Below, in pieces: positions 37,387 to 44,943 of a DNA stretch of 44,943 nt. The translations under genes were made by a program, and so were the position numbers. The stretch is from a virus. Below the pieces are notes generated by a model. The model worked only from the letters and a program-made list of their open reading frames with translations, did not search any database and was not told the origin of the DNA. Where the stretch lies: the IMG/VR virus record IMGVR_UViG_3300028840_004580, positions 1-44,943 of that record; one strand, 5' to 3'. Within the stretch, counting starts at the first letter, position 1; each line of letters begins with the position of its first letter.

Positions 37387-37460
37387 TGCAGTGCTCCTGC
37401 GCGAAGGTTCGAACTGTCTACTATGCTTGCATTCGAACCCACGCGCAAGGCCTGCGTTTG

Positions 37461-37545
37461 AGGGTTGAAGGAATTGAACCTCTCGTCGCCCACCCACCTG
37501 TTTCACAAGACAACGGGTTTACAGCCCGCCGGCGGGAACAACCCC
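37461..37545 (-). tRNA. tRNA-Tyr (GUA)-like, D-arm missing; possibly a pseudogene
   Basis: 85 nt on the minus strand. Acceptor GGGGTTG/CAACCCT, anticodon stem CGGG/CCCG with loop CTGTAAA (GUA, Tyr), a long variable arm (CGTTGTC/GGCGACG) and a T-loop TTCAATT are visible. Only 12 nt separate the acceptor from the anticodon loop where about 23 are expected, so the D-arm is essentially deleted. Confidence 0.45.
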
Positions 37546-37556
37546 CGAAATCAGAA

Positions 37557-37586
37557 AGCCCCTCCCGACTTCTGCCGAGAGGGGCT
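37557..37586 (-). terminator. Minus-strand terminator
   Basis: 8-bp stem AGCCCCTC/GAGGGGCT with a 14-nt loop; on the minus strand it is followed by TTCTGATTTC. Ends the candidate RNA starting near 37720, or attenuates transcription into the tRNA genes. Confidence 0.55.
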
Positions 37587-37722
37587 GACTGGAACCAGGG
37601 TGTCAGAACCTGTGCTTACGCAGCACCCCCCTTCGGCAGGGCCGAATGATGAAGTAGGTAACTGGAAAGCAATGACATCATCGTCTCACCATGATGTGAC
37701 TGGAGGAGGAGCCCAGCCAACG
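37557..37722 (-). ncRNA. Candidate structured non-coding RNA
   Basis: Between a minus-strand promoter (37728-37756) and the terminator lies about 165 nt with no convincing gene. On the minus strand it can form several hairpins: ACATCAT/ATGATGT, TTCGGC-CCT-GCCGAA and GTGCT/AGCAC, then the terminator stem. No similarity to a known RNA class can be claimed. Confidence 0.3.
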
Positions 37723-37727
37723 AATTG

Positions 37728-37756
37728 ACGCTACCATACATCACAGCGTGTGTAAA
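37728..37756 (-). promoter_or_regulatory. Minus-strand promoter for the tRNA region
   Basis: Read on the minus strand: TTTACA, 17-nt spacer, TAGCGT; the -10 belongs to the TAGCNT group used at 15034 and 31962. Confidence 0.5.
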
Positions 37757-37803
37757 GCTCGACCGTGACGTAGGCCTGCTTTTCTTTTGTTCGAGCGGGC
37801 GAC

Positions 37804-37809
37804 TATACT
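37804..37809 (+). promoter_or_regulatory. Possible -10 element before the neck operon
   Basis: TATACT about 95 nt before ATG 37907, in the divergent gap between the tRNA region and the neck genes. No good -35 at the right distance; could depend on an activator or late factor. Confidence 0.3.
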
Positions 37810-37906
37810 GGACCGTTGTCACTTGTCTGGACGACACGCCGCACGACGCGCTACAGTCGAGTCAGGGCAGTTGGGATCGTCCGATCCGGACAGAAGGGAG
37901 ACGGTG

Positions 37907-38464
37907 ATGGCAGGAAAGGCGAAGAAGGTTCTTGAGCAGTTGCATGGGCTGGGTGTGCTCAAGCCCCCATCTCTGGAAGAGCCGCAGGCAGAGCCTGTGG
38001 TGGAGGAGGGGCCCGAAGTTGATCGCGGAGCGGTCCTGGTGGAAGCCGTGGACGCGACCATCGGGAGGCTGGATACGATCGCGGGGGAGCTGGCGGAGCT
38101 GAGGGCCGGTCTCGTGGCGCTCCGACAAGATTTGGGAACAGGCGGCCTGCCTGCTCCGCGTCAGGCGCGCCCTGGCCTCCAGAAGGCGGTTCGCCCGAAG
38201 GGGCGTCCTGTGCTGGAGCGGAGTGCGTATCCGATGCGGGATCCCCAGGCCCAGGAGGTGCTGCCGGCCACGGTGGGCCGCTTCGCAGACCCGACGCCTC
38301 GGAGCCAGGCCGAGGCGACAGTGCTGCAGGAGTTGATGAGCCCTGGGGAGGCGCCTGCGGCGGCACGACCGCCGCAATCGCAGCAGCAGGGCTTCGGTGA
38401 TTATCTGGGTATGGGAGCTCTCAGGGAGGGCGCGGAGGTGCGGCATGTTCGTGAAGAAGGATGA
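37907..38464 (+). CDS. Hypothetical virion-region protein
   Basis: 185 residues from ATG 37907 (AAGGGAG 6 nt upstream; earlier in-frame ATG has none). N-terminal basic helix, acidic linker, a coiled-coil-like helix ('DATIGRLDTIAGELAELRAGL'), then a long proline/arginine/glutamine-rich disordered C-terminus. First gene of the neck/tail operon. Not recognised. Confidence 0.6.
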   Translation: MAGKAKKVLEQLHGLGVLKPPSLEEPQAEPVVEEGPEVDRGAVLVEAVDATIGRLDTIAGELAELRAGLVALRQDLGTGGLPAPRQARPGLQKAVRPKGRPVLERSAYPMRDPQAQEVLPATVGRFADPTPRSQAEATVLQELMSPGEAPAAARPPQSQQQGFGDYLGMGALREGAEVRHVREEG

Positions 38465-38792
38465 TGGAGTCCAATTCTTCTACAAGGGTCGGGTGCGGCC
38501 CGGGGATTCGGTCCCGGAGGAGGTGGCGAGAGTCCACCCGGAGCTCTTTGAGGAGGTGGTCACGTTCCCTGGGGAGACCACCCGGACCGCGGTCGTGGAC
38601 GAAGGGTGGAAGGAGGAAAGCACCCTCTTCCCCATCGAGGAGTATGACGACCTGACAGCCCGGGAGATCCTGGACATCCTGGAGACAGAGGACTTTGACG
38701 AAGGCGAGCTGCGCATGATCCGGGACTATGAGGCGCCGCGTAAGGACCGGAAGACTGTTCTTCGTGAGATCAACCGGTTGCTGGAGGGCTGA
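38445..38792 (+). CDS. Hypothetical protein
   Basis: 115 residues, ATG 38445 with GGAGGTG upstream, overlapping its neighbour. N-terminal small beta part ('FVKKDDGVQFFYKGRVRPGD'), acidic helical C-terminus ('LTAREILDILETEDFDEGEL'). Resembles short capsid/neck-associated proteins in shape, without a recognised family. Confidence 0.6.
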   Translation: MFVKKDDGVQFFYKGRVRPGDSVPEEVARVHPELFEEVVTFPGETTRTAVVDEGWKEESTLFPIEEYDDLTAREILDILETEDFDEGELRMIRDYEAPRKDRKTVLREINRLLEG

Positions 38793-38794
38793 CT

Positions 38795-39550
38795 GTGACG
38801 GTGATGACCACGACTCGTCCGCGGAACAACCTGATGACGGAGGAGCAGATCGTCAGGTGGGCGCTTCGGCAGCTGGGAGCGCCGATCCTGAAGGTCGAGG
38901 TCCATCCTTCGCAGCTGGCCGATATCATCGAAGACGCGAAGCTCTGGTACGTCCAGGGTAAGGGTGTGATCCGCAAGGCGCGGATCTCTTTGACGGAGGG
39001 CGTGGTCGAGTACGATGTCCCGGATGATTGTGACATGGTGCTCGATCTTGCGTTCCCAGGAAGTCCGTATGACTTCACCCTGGTCTTTGCTCCCTACTTG
39101 GTGAGCGATGAGAAGATCCCCTACGATATCTTCGCGGCACCGGAGAGTGCAGGTCTGTATTCGAGTCTGGCGCAGTCCATCCAGTACACTGAGACGGCGA
39201 AACGTGTGCTGTCTTCGGATCTCAATTGGCAGTTTGATCCCGTAGAGCGCAAGCTCTTGGTGCTTCCTCAGCCGCGCAGCGCTTACGAGATGGAGATCAC
39301 CTACAAGTCAACGTCGGTGACGTTCAATCAGCTGGAGGTCTTCGACTTCGAGCTCATTCGGCGCTTTGTGCTTGCGAAGCTCAAGGTCATCGTGGGAGGC
39401 AATCGGAGCAAGTATCCGAGCTTCCCTGGGGCTCAGGGCGAACGGCAGCTCAACGGTTCCGAGCTCAAGCAGGAAGGGATGGAAGAGCTTCGGGAGCTGA
39501 AGGAAGACTTGCAGAAGGCGAACTACCCGCTGCCGTTCATCACGGGTTGA
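38795..39550 (+). CDS. Neck/connector protein, gp13-like
   Basis: 251 residues, GTG 38795. Features shared with myovirus neck proteins: 'LGAPILKVEVHPSQLADIIEDAKLWY' (in part) and a beta-rich core 'VEYDVPDDCDMVLDLAFPGS', followed by helices. Such proteins cap the portal after packaging and join the tail. Assigned from these patterns and its position between capsid and tail genes; family not certain. Confidence 0.55.
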   Translation: MTVMTTTRPRNNLMTEEQIVRWALRQLGAPILKVEVHPSQLADIIEDAKLWYVQGKGVIRKARISLTEGVVEYDVPDDCDMVLDLAFPGSPYDFTLVFAPYLVSDEKIPYDIFAAPESAGLYSSLAQSIQYTETAKRVLSSDLNWQFDPVERKLLVLPQPRSAYEMEITYKSTSVTFNQLEVFDFELIRRFVLAKLKVIVGGNRSKYPSFPGAQGERQLNGSELKQEGMEELRELKEDLQKANYPLPFITG

Positions 39551-39554
39551 GTTC

Positions 39555-40193
39555 ATGAAGAGGCACCACAACGTCCCAGATCTCGACTTCCTCATGGCTC
39601 CTGGTGGTGGCCCCGGAGATTCCCATGGGCTCGGACAGGACCACGGGGTCGAGGTGGGGACAGCTCCGATGTACCTGGATGATCGGGAGTTGGAGCTCTT
39701 TGACCTGTGGGCTCAAGAACACACAGCTATCGCTGGCACGAAGCTCAAGTATTACGCTCAGGACCAGTCAAACACGGTCTATGACCCGGTCTACGGGGAG
39801 CCCATCTCGTTTGCTTACAAGGGCCCTTACGAGATCGATGCCTTCGTGTCGTATCCGACCAGTACGGGGGAGACGAGAGAGGAGGGGGCGGCGGTTGAGT
39901 TCCGGTGTAACGTCTGGATCGCTCGGGTCGAGATGGAGAGGCGCGGCGTGCCTTCTCCCGTGGAGGGGGACATCATCGAGTTCTGGGATTTGCCTTTTTT
40001 CGATCAGGCGTCTGTGATCCGGAGTGACCCAAATTTCGGGGGGTACTTTTTCGACGTGATCCAGGCTGCGGATGACGGGCACCTCTTCGATGGCCCTGCG
40101 TTTGTCGGGTTCACTCTCGAGTGCCGACGCTACACTTCCTATCCACCGGAGCAAAAGCTCTTCGGGCAGGGGACGACTGGAGAGTGCCCGTGA
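39555..40193 (+). CDS. Neck/head-completion protein, gp14-like
   Basis: 212 residues. Contains 'KLKYYAQDQSNTVYDPVYGE' and 'YKGPYEIDAFVSYP', a pattern typical of gp14-type neck proteins of large myoviruses, followed by a beta-rich barrel-like region. It would act with the upstream gene to close the head-tail junction. Stop overlaps the next start (GTGA). Confidence 0.6.
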   Translation: MKRHHNVPDLDFLMAPGGGPGDSHGLGQDHGVEVGTAPMYLDDRELELFDLWAQEHTAIAGTKLKYYAQDQSNTVYDPVYGEPISFAYKGPYEIDAFVSYPTSTGETREEGAAVEFRCNVWIARVEMERRGVPSPVEGDIIEFWDLPFFDQASVIRSDPNFGGYFFDVIQAADDGHLFDGPAFVGFTLECRRYTSYPPEQKLFGQGTTGECP

Positions 40194-40639
40194 ACGCTGA
40201 CCGGGTGGCAGTCTACGTTGCGCAGGGCGTTTCGCCGGTGTGCGCCGTGTGTTTGAGGTTCTGGCGCGGGCGCGAGTTCGGACTGCCTGGGACCCGATGC
40301 ACAGCAGTGGATGACTGCGGCGGTCCGATCAAAGGGGACACGTTCCATGAGTACGAGGGTCCTATGTCGGAGGGCCGTTTCTCGGATTGGTGTTTCGTGT
40401 GTGCGCGTGAGTCAAAGTACGGTATCCTGGTGAGTGGTCGGGAGCGCATCGTGGGGGTGTGTGAGGAGCATGTGGAGTATCTCCGGTCGATGCAGCCCGT
40501 TCACAGGGATACTCCAAACGTTCCGGTGGTTCTGAAGGACGGACAGCGCCTCGTCACGGTGGTGCAGCTCTTGGGACCCCGGCGGCAGACCCTGTGGGAG
40601 AGGATTGCTGAGACGGAGAAGGAGCTGGCGGCGTCGTGA
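40190..40639 (+). CDS. Hypothetical zinc-binding protein
   Basis: 149 residues from GTG 40190 (GTG 40184 possible). Cysteine pairs 'CAVC', 'CTAVDDC' and 'CFVC' plus 'CEEH' suggest one or two zinc sites. The C-terminal 50 residues are hydrophobic/basic ('VPVVLKDGQRLVTVVQLLG'). Lies between neck genes, so a structural role is likely. Not recognised. Confidence 0.6.
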   Translation: MNADRVAVYVAQGVSPVCAVCLRFWRGREFGLPGTRCTAVDDCGGPIKGDTFHEYEGPMSEGRFSDWCFVCARESKYGILVSGRERIVGVCEEHVEYLRSMQPVHRDTPNVPVVLKDGQRLVTVVQLLGPRRQTLWERIAETEKELAAS

Positions 40640-41451
40640 TCCGGATCAAGCCAACGCGGTCGTTCCAACAGGTCTTGAAGCTGGTTCGGGAGTGGCCAGA
40701 TCGGACGGCGGCTCTTCTGTCCGCTGTTCCCCGGGATGTGGCGACGAAGGTGCTGGAGGAGATACGGCAGGACATCCCTTCCGGGGACAACTGGAAGGCT
40801 TACAAGCAGTCCCTGGAGTTGGCGAAAGCGACCGGACTCTCCGAGGGGGAGGAGGCGTGGGTTATACGGACACGCCAAAAGGCCAAGAAAATTCGGAGAG
40901 TTGACGGTAAAGAGGTCGCTTTGTATGTTCGATCTCATAGGCCGCCGAAGAGGCCTTCCGAGGAAGTGCTTGTGTTGGCGCGCTTTTCTCCGTGGACTCT
41001 GGATACCATTCCATTTTTCCCGAAGAAGTCTGAAGCGATTATGGTGTCGCGGAAGATGACGCAGCGGGAAGTTCAGAAGATCGCGAAGCAGCGTCAGAAG
41101 GACGCTTCGGAGTGGAAGCTCTTGTTGGCCCGTCTCGGGATTAGGGATGCTGGGAAGAGGAAGAAGAAAACGATGCCCGACGCCAGGGCTGTTCCCGATG
41201 TTGCGTTCGAGGCGATCCGTTTGGAGTTCGGTCTTGGGGATGTGCGTGGGAAGATGCACTGGAGACCGGCGTTACGGCGTCTGCGGGGATCGGGCTTCTT
41301 CGGTTTCGCCAAGAATCGGCGGGACTGGCGCCGCACGATGCAGGATCCGTGGTATCGGGAGTGGGGTCGGGAGGCTTCGGCTCCGGGTATCGGCGCTTCG
41401 GGGTTGCGGGACTACGAGCGCTTCCAGAAGATGCTTGGCTTCCGGTTTTAG
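40636..41451 (+). CDS. Hypothetical structural protein
   Basis: 271 residues from GTG 40636, overlapping the previous stop. Very basic centre ('DAGKRKKKTMPDARAVPDV', 'VSRKMTQREVQKIAKQRQK') and an aromatic-rich C-terminus ('FFGFAKNRRDWRRTM'). Conserved position between neck and tail genes in this operon suggests a tail-completion or connector protein. No family recognised. Confidence 0.6.
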   Translation: MIRIKPTRSFQQVLKLVREWPDRTAALLSAVPRDVATKVLEEIRQDIPSGDNWKAYKQSLELAKATGLSEGEEAWVIRTRQKAKKIRRVDGKEVALYVRSHRPPKRPSEEVLVLARFSPWTLDTIPFFPKKSEAIMVSRKMTQREVQKIAKQRQKDASEWKLLLARLGIRDAGKRKKKTMPDARAVPDVAFEAIRLEFGLGDVRGKMHWRPALRRLRGSGFFGFAKNRRDWRRTMQDPWYREWGREASAPGIGASGLRDYERFQKMLGFRF

Positions 41452-41469
41452 TCCGGGCGAGGGGGACAC

Positions 41470-42036
41470 ATGAACGCTCAGATGAATGCAGTCCTGGAAG
41501 GCATCCGGGAGGGGCTCGCGGAGAAGGGGCAGGGCAAGCCCTTCCAGAACATGAAGATCAAGGAGGGCGGCCTTCGGAAGTCTCTCGGGCTCGATCCCGA
41601 GAAGCCGATGACTGCGGAGGACTGGCGACAGGCCGACAAGAGGGCGGCCGAGATCAGGTCGAAGCAGGAAGAAGACCGAAGCAATTCGGATCGGCTTTTC
41701 CTGAAGCAATACAATCTCGGGAAGACTTTCAAGGGGGTTGCTTCCAAACAGGAAGGAGCAGAGACCCCCGGGGAAGAGGCCCTCCCGGAAAGAGCTTCCG
41801 TGGGGGAGTGCTTCGAGGAGTACCTGGAAAGTCTCGTTGTGTCTGTTCAGGATGCCCGCGACTGTGACAGAGAGTGTGCCGTGGAAGCACTCGGGAAGGC
41901 CTCTGAGGCCCTCTGTGAAGCGGGCTACTTGCCGCCCCTGCCAGGACTGGACGATCAGTCTGGGATGTCTGTGTGGATGGCTCAGGCGTCTCTCATTGGG
42001 CTCGAGGAGCGCGTGCCGGAGCTTGTGACTGGATAG
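41470..42036 (+). CDS. Hypothetical protein
   Basis: 188 residues, helical and charged, with a middle lysine/glutamate linker and a C-terminal helical domain containing three cysteines ('QDARDCDRECAVEALGKAS', 'EALCEAG'). ATG 41470 follows GGCGAGGGGGAC. Unrecognised; probably virion assembly by location. Confidence 0.6.
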   Translation: MNAQMNAVLEGIREGLAEKGQGKPFQNMKIKEGGLRKSLGLDPEKPMTAEDWRQADKRAAEIRSKQEEDRSNSDRLFLKQYNLGKTFKGVASKQEGAETPGEEALPERASVGECFEEYLESLVVSVQDARDCDRECAVEALGKASEALCEAGYLPPLPGLDDQSGMSVWMAQASLIGLEERVPELVTG

Positions 42037-42040
42037 GTTC

Positions 42041-42802
42041 ATGCCTGGGGTGAACGAAAACCAGGGGACAAAGGATGAACGGCGGCGTGGTGCGGCTCGT
42101 AACGGCACCGTGGGCCTCCGTGAATTCGACCAGGGCGTCATTCTGACTCTGGGCGGGGAGCTCAGCCAGGATCCCGGGATCGCCGGGGACAAGTACTACC
42201 TCACAGGGATCCCAGGCGTGTGCCCTCCGATGGGGGAGCCTGGTGTTCCTATCGTTTTTGCGAGCCCGGACGATCGGCTGCAGGAGTTCAAGTTTCCGAA
42301 TATCATGATCCGAAGAGACAACATGGAGCCCGCGAATCAGCGGAGGCACCCAGGGCTCAAGCAGTACAGGACGGCAGCGCCGGGAGCCCAGAGACTTCGC
42401 TACGAGGTGTTCGGAGAAGTCTATTCGGAAGGGTGGAGTGAGATCGAAGAGGTGACGCAGGCGGATCCCTGGGACCTCTCGTATTCGCTCACTATCACGG
42501 CAAGAAATCGGGGTGGGAGATTGCAGTCAGGCCCGAGGAATCAGGCCAACGCTATTTTGAACCACGTCTTGAAGAGGTTCCGCGCTCACAGCTATAGTCA
42601 CTTGCTGGTGGTGGACAGTGTCGGGGACAAGCGCTACTACAATGTGTTCCTCGAGAGTGTCGGACCACAGGATGAGTTCGGGGAACCGACAGACCGCGTG
42701 ATTGCTTTCTCTGTGTCTATTCGTATCGAGGCAGAACTGGACTTGGAAGACCCCGTGCGGCACACTGCAGTTACGGCTATTCGGAGTACCGTAGACCAGT
42801 AG
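42041..42802 (+). CDS. Probable tail-completion/terminator protein
   Basis: 253 residues. The core 'KFPNIMIRRDNMEPANQRR' and 'LKQYRTAAPGAQRLRYEVFGE' is typical of a structural protein found just before the sheath gene in large myoviruses. It is followed by 'WDLSYSLTITARNR' and a C-terminal beta region ('VIAFSVSIRIEAELDLE'). The likely role is capping the tail and joining it to the neck (gp15-like). Identification by position and general pattern. Confidence 0.5.
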   Translation: MPGVNENQGTKDERRRGAARNGTVGLREFDQGVILTLGGELSQDPGIAGDKYYLTGIPGVCPPMGEPGVPIVFASPDDRLQEFKFPNIMIRRDNMEPANQRRHPGLKQYRTAAPGAQRLRYEVFGEVYSEGWSEIEEVTQADPWDLSYSLTITARNRGGRLQSGPRNQANAILNHVLKRFRAHSYSHLLVVDSVGDKRYYNVFLESVGPQDEFGEPTDRVIAFSVSIRIEAELDLEDPVRHTAVTAIRSTVDQ

Positions 42803-42818
42803 GCGAGGTGGAAAGGAG

Positions 42819-43166
42819 ATGGGCAGGTATTACAACAAGGCTCGAGGGGGGCGGTCTTTGACCCTACGAGATGGTACGACTGCACACTTCGCGGCGAAGC
42901 GGTGGACACCCGTGGAAAAACGTCTGGAGGGCTCGGCGGAGCTCTTGCGCGCGGTGCGGAATGGGGTTTTGGTCTATCGACCAGACCCTGCACCGGCTCC
43001 TGAACCGGAGCCGAAGCCCGCCCCGGTCTCTCCAGATCCCGAGGCGGTGAAGGAGGCGGCGCCGGAGGAGCCGCCGGCTCTGAAGCCGAAACCAAAGCCG
43101 AAGGCCAAGGCCAAGGCCAAGGTCAAGTCGAAGCCGAAGTCAACGACGCGCAAGGGGAAGGGTTGA
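42819..43166 (+). CDS. Hypothetical protein with low-complexity tail
   Basis: 115 residues, GAAAGGAG before ATG. The N-terminal 50 residues look folded ('LRDGTTAHFAAKRWTPVEKR'); the rest is proline/alanine/glutamate then lysine/proline repeats ('KPKPKPKAKAKAKVKSKPK'). Such tails are often found in small decoration or tail-assembly proteins and may bind acidic partners. Not recognised. Confidence 0.6.
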   Translation: MGRYYNKARGGRSLTLRDGTTAHFAAKRWTPVEKRLEGSAELLRAVRNGVLVYRPDPAPAPEPEPKPAPVSPDPEAVKEAAPEEPPALKPKPKPKAKAKAKVKSKPKSTTRKGKG

Positions 43167-43242
43167 GACCTAAGCAAACCGGCTCGACGGTTTTGGAGTC
43201 GAGACAGACCTGTCGCACCATGCGAACGTAGGAGGATGATCA

Positions 43243-44943
43243 ATGGCCGAGCTGCTCGCTCCTGGAGTCTTCATCGAGGAGATTCCCTCCCAGGTCCAAG
43301 TGGTCCAGGGGGTGTCGACTTCGAATCTCGGTGTCGTCGGGTTCACCACGAAAGGTCCTGTGAACGAAGCCACGCTTGTTACGAGCTTCGAGCAGTTCAC
43401 GCGCCTGTTCGGTGACTTGACGCAGAACAGTTACTTGCCGCTGGCGATGGCGGCGTACTTCGCAAATGGAGGGCGTAGAGCCTACGTTGTTCGTGTCGTG
43501 CCTGGCGACGCTGATATGTCGGAAGCCAAGCTCCAGTCGGCTCAGTACGACTTCGAGCTGGACACGGGCGATGGATCCCAGACGGTGTTCTCGGAGACTG
43601 CCCTGACCACCCAGCTGAAGGTGAACGGTGGCGACACGCCGATCGTGCCCTTCAGCATGTCCATCCGGTGGCGCGAGGCGGACACGCCTGTCGCTTCGAC
43701 GCAGTGCGTCGAGCGGGATGGAACCACTCTGCTTGTCGGAGATGGTGCCGAGCTCAGCTTCGAAGGTCGAGTGCCTCCTGGCATTCTCCCAACCATCGCG
43801 GCGGACTTTGACGGCATCGATGAGAAGCTCCTGGCGATCGTGCCGGACACTTCGGCGGCCGCGACTCAGCTCGACTGGCTCGTAGGTGCGGCTCCTACCA
43901 CGCTCGACTTCACGACGCTGGCTGCGGATGGTCGAACGATGACCGGGAGTACGGTGGCAGGTACGGTGGCCACTCTGGACTGTGTCACGGGCATCTTCAC
44001 GGTGACTTTCGATGTCACGGAGGTCCCTGATGCGGCGGCGATCGGCATTGCGTGCACCCCGGCGTCTGTGGACAAGGGCTGTGACGACTCGGCGACGGCT
44101 GGGACTCTGGCCGGTGATGTGTCCGCTGGCAACATCGACTACGAGACGGGGGCCTGGGACTTCACGGCTACCACGGCTCCGCATGATGGGTCCCCAATCT
44201 TGGTGGACTACATCATCGATGCCTGGGACATGAACCCTATCAGTGCTGGGACTTGGGGCGACGACATCCGGGTGACGGTCGAGGGTAACGTCGACAACTA
44301 CGATGCGGACACCGGGTTGTACTCGGCGTGGAACGTCAACGTCTGGCTCTACAACACGTCGCTGGGCGGCTACTCCGTGCAGGAGCAGTACGAGGAGGTC
44401 GATTTTTCGGATTCGACTTCTGGGAAGTACTTCCCGGACGTGCTCAACGACCTGTCCGATATCATCGCTGTGACGGAGCCTGGTGGAGATGAAGTTCCCG
44501 GCGCTCTGAACACGCGGCTGATGTCTCGTGTCCTCGCCGCTGGAGGCGACGGGACAGCGACCGGGCTACCCCTCATTCAGGAGGATCTCGGCGAGGTGCC
44601 AGTGCAGCCCCGCACTGTCACGATCTCCTACACTTCCGGTGGAGCTGCGAAGACCATCATCGATGATGGTTCCGGGAACCTGACCGGAGATGTCGACGCC
44701 GCTGGAACAAACACCATCGGTTATACCGATGGCGCGATCGATGTCACGCTGGACACGGCAGCCGACGCCAACACCCTGGTGACGGTGATGTACTACGCGG
44801 CGCCGGTCGAGACCGCCCACACGGCGGACTTCGGCGACCAGACGAAGTACACCTGGCCTGCCGGCGGTCCCGAGGCGCTGTGGGCACAGGGGGCGGATGG
44901 AACGTTCACGGATCCCAACGAATGGGGTCGTGATCAGTTCACC
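43243..44943 (+). CDS. Tail sheath protein (5' part, runs off the window)
   Basis: 567 codons are present without a stop. The N-terminus 'APGVFIEEIPSQVQVVQGVSTSNLGVVGFTTKGP' (in part), 'NEATLVTSFEQFTRLFG' and 'LAMAAYFANGGRRAYVVRVV' is diagnostic of contractile tail sheaths, so the phage is a myovirus. Two beta modules at about 287-326 and 476-523 ('AGNIDYETGAWDFTATTAP', 'TNTIGYTDGAIDVTLDTA') resemble the capsid insertion domain. Strong ribosome site GTAGGAGGATGATCA precedes ATG 43243. The 76-nt gap upstream holds a 6-bp inverted repeat (CTCGAC/GTCGAG) but no convincing promoter. Confidence 0.93.
   Translation, partial: MAELLAPGVFIEEIPSQVQVVQGVSTSNLGVVGFTTKGPVNEATLVTSFEQFTRLFGDLTQNSYLPLAMAAYFANGGRRAYVVRVVPGDADMSEAKLQSAQYDFELDTGDGSQTVFSETALTTQLKVNGGDTPIVPFSMSIRWREADTPVASTQCVERDGTTLLVGDGAELSFEGRVPPGILPTIAADFDGIDEKLLAIVPDTSAAATQLDWLVGAAPTTLDFTTLAADGRTMTGSTVAGTVATLDCVTGIFTVTFDVTEVPDAAAIGIACTPASVDKGCDDSATAGTLAGDVSAGNIDYETGAWDFTATTAPHDGSPILVDYIIDAWDMNPISAGTWGDDIRVTVEGNVDNYDADTGLYSAWNVNVWLYNTSLGGYSVQEQYEEVDFSDSTSGKYFPDVLNDLSDIIAVTEPGGDEVPGALNTRLMSRVLAAGGDGTATGLPLIQEDLGEVPVQPRTVTISYTSGGAAKTIIDDGSGNLTGDVDAAGTNTIGYTDGAIDVTLDTAADANTLVTVMYYAAPVETAHTADFGDQTKYTWPAGGPEALWAQGADGTFTDPNEWGRDQFT

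Noticed and set aside
37390-37445. T-arm-like TTCGAA stretches upstream of the HNH gene as another tRNA
   Set aside because: No acceptor or anticodon stem can be paired around them.
37616-37837. 73-codon minus-strand frame upstream of the tRNA genes
   Set aside because: No ribosome site; the region is full of hairpins between a promoter and a terminator and is better explained as RNA or spacer.
43185-43210. Inverted repeat CTCGAC/GTCGAG before the sheath gene as a terminator
   Set aside because: No T-run follows and the stem is only 6 bp; it may be an operator or chance.

Overview
The window is one contiguous stretch of a large, GC-rich, tailed bacteriophage genome with a contractile tail (myovirus). 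The tail sheath gene at the right end, the T4-like portal, the S80-type prohead protease, the gp23-like capsid protein and the packaging terminase all support this. Genes are packed with start/stop overlaps (ATGA, GTGA, TGATG), there are many GTG starts and strong Shine-Dalgarno sites, and almost all run on the + strand. Sigma70-like promoters (TTGACN, N16-18, often TAGCNT) and a lipoprotein signal peptide suggest a GC-rich Gram-negative host; this is an inference. I recognise no specific phage.

Layout. (1) 1-6.8 kb: DNA recombination and regulation: a double MerR-type DNA-binding protein, RecA/UvsX-like recombinase, Hjc-like PD-(D/E)XK nuclease, Cas4/RecB-like nuclease with Fe-S cysteines, RusA-like resolvase, a ParB-domain protein and several tiny zinc-ribbon proteins. 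(2) 6.9-15.0 kb: a 2223-residue multidomain protein of the 'polyvalent' kind (repeated FGxDWK segments, two kinase-like cores, possible ADP-ribosyltransferase-like C-terminus), followed by a RelA/SpoT-type synthetase-domain protein. (3) 15.1-17.9 kb: family A DNA polymerase interrupted by an intein. (4) 18.0-29.4 kb: packaging and head: putative small terminase, large terminase interrupted in its Walker A motif by a second intein, portal, scaffold-like proteins, protease-scaffold fusion, major capsid protein. (5) 29.5-36.1 kb: an accessory island of short cassettes with their own promoters and terminators, a free-standing LAGLIDADG endonuclease, duplicated capsid-gene ends, a capsid insertion-domain paralogue, a lipoprotein, and two paralogous HExxH metalloprotease-like genes placed tail to tail. 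(6) 36.1-37.8 kb: minus-strand tRNA cluster with an HNH endonuclease, tRNA fragments and a candidate structured RNA. (7) 37.9-44.9 kb: neck/connector genes and the start of the tail sheath gene.

The most striking pattern is a short N-terminal leader (consensus M-S-x-L-S-E-x-[IV]-x-[RK]-G-R-x-L-L-x-E-A-[KR]) on at least seven otherwise unrelated proteins, ending in an (L/F)-x-E site of the type cut by T4-like prohead proteases. The matching protease is encoded at 26265-27914. I propose that this leader is a capsid-targeting signal that loads a set of cargo proteins (RelA/SpoT-type enzyme, two metalloproteases, a winged-helix-like protein and small unknowns) into the prohead for injection with the DNA, analogous to T4 internal proteins and Alt. 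The leader appears to have spread as a promoter-RBS-leader module, and one copy survives as a truncated remnant joined to unrelated sequence.
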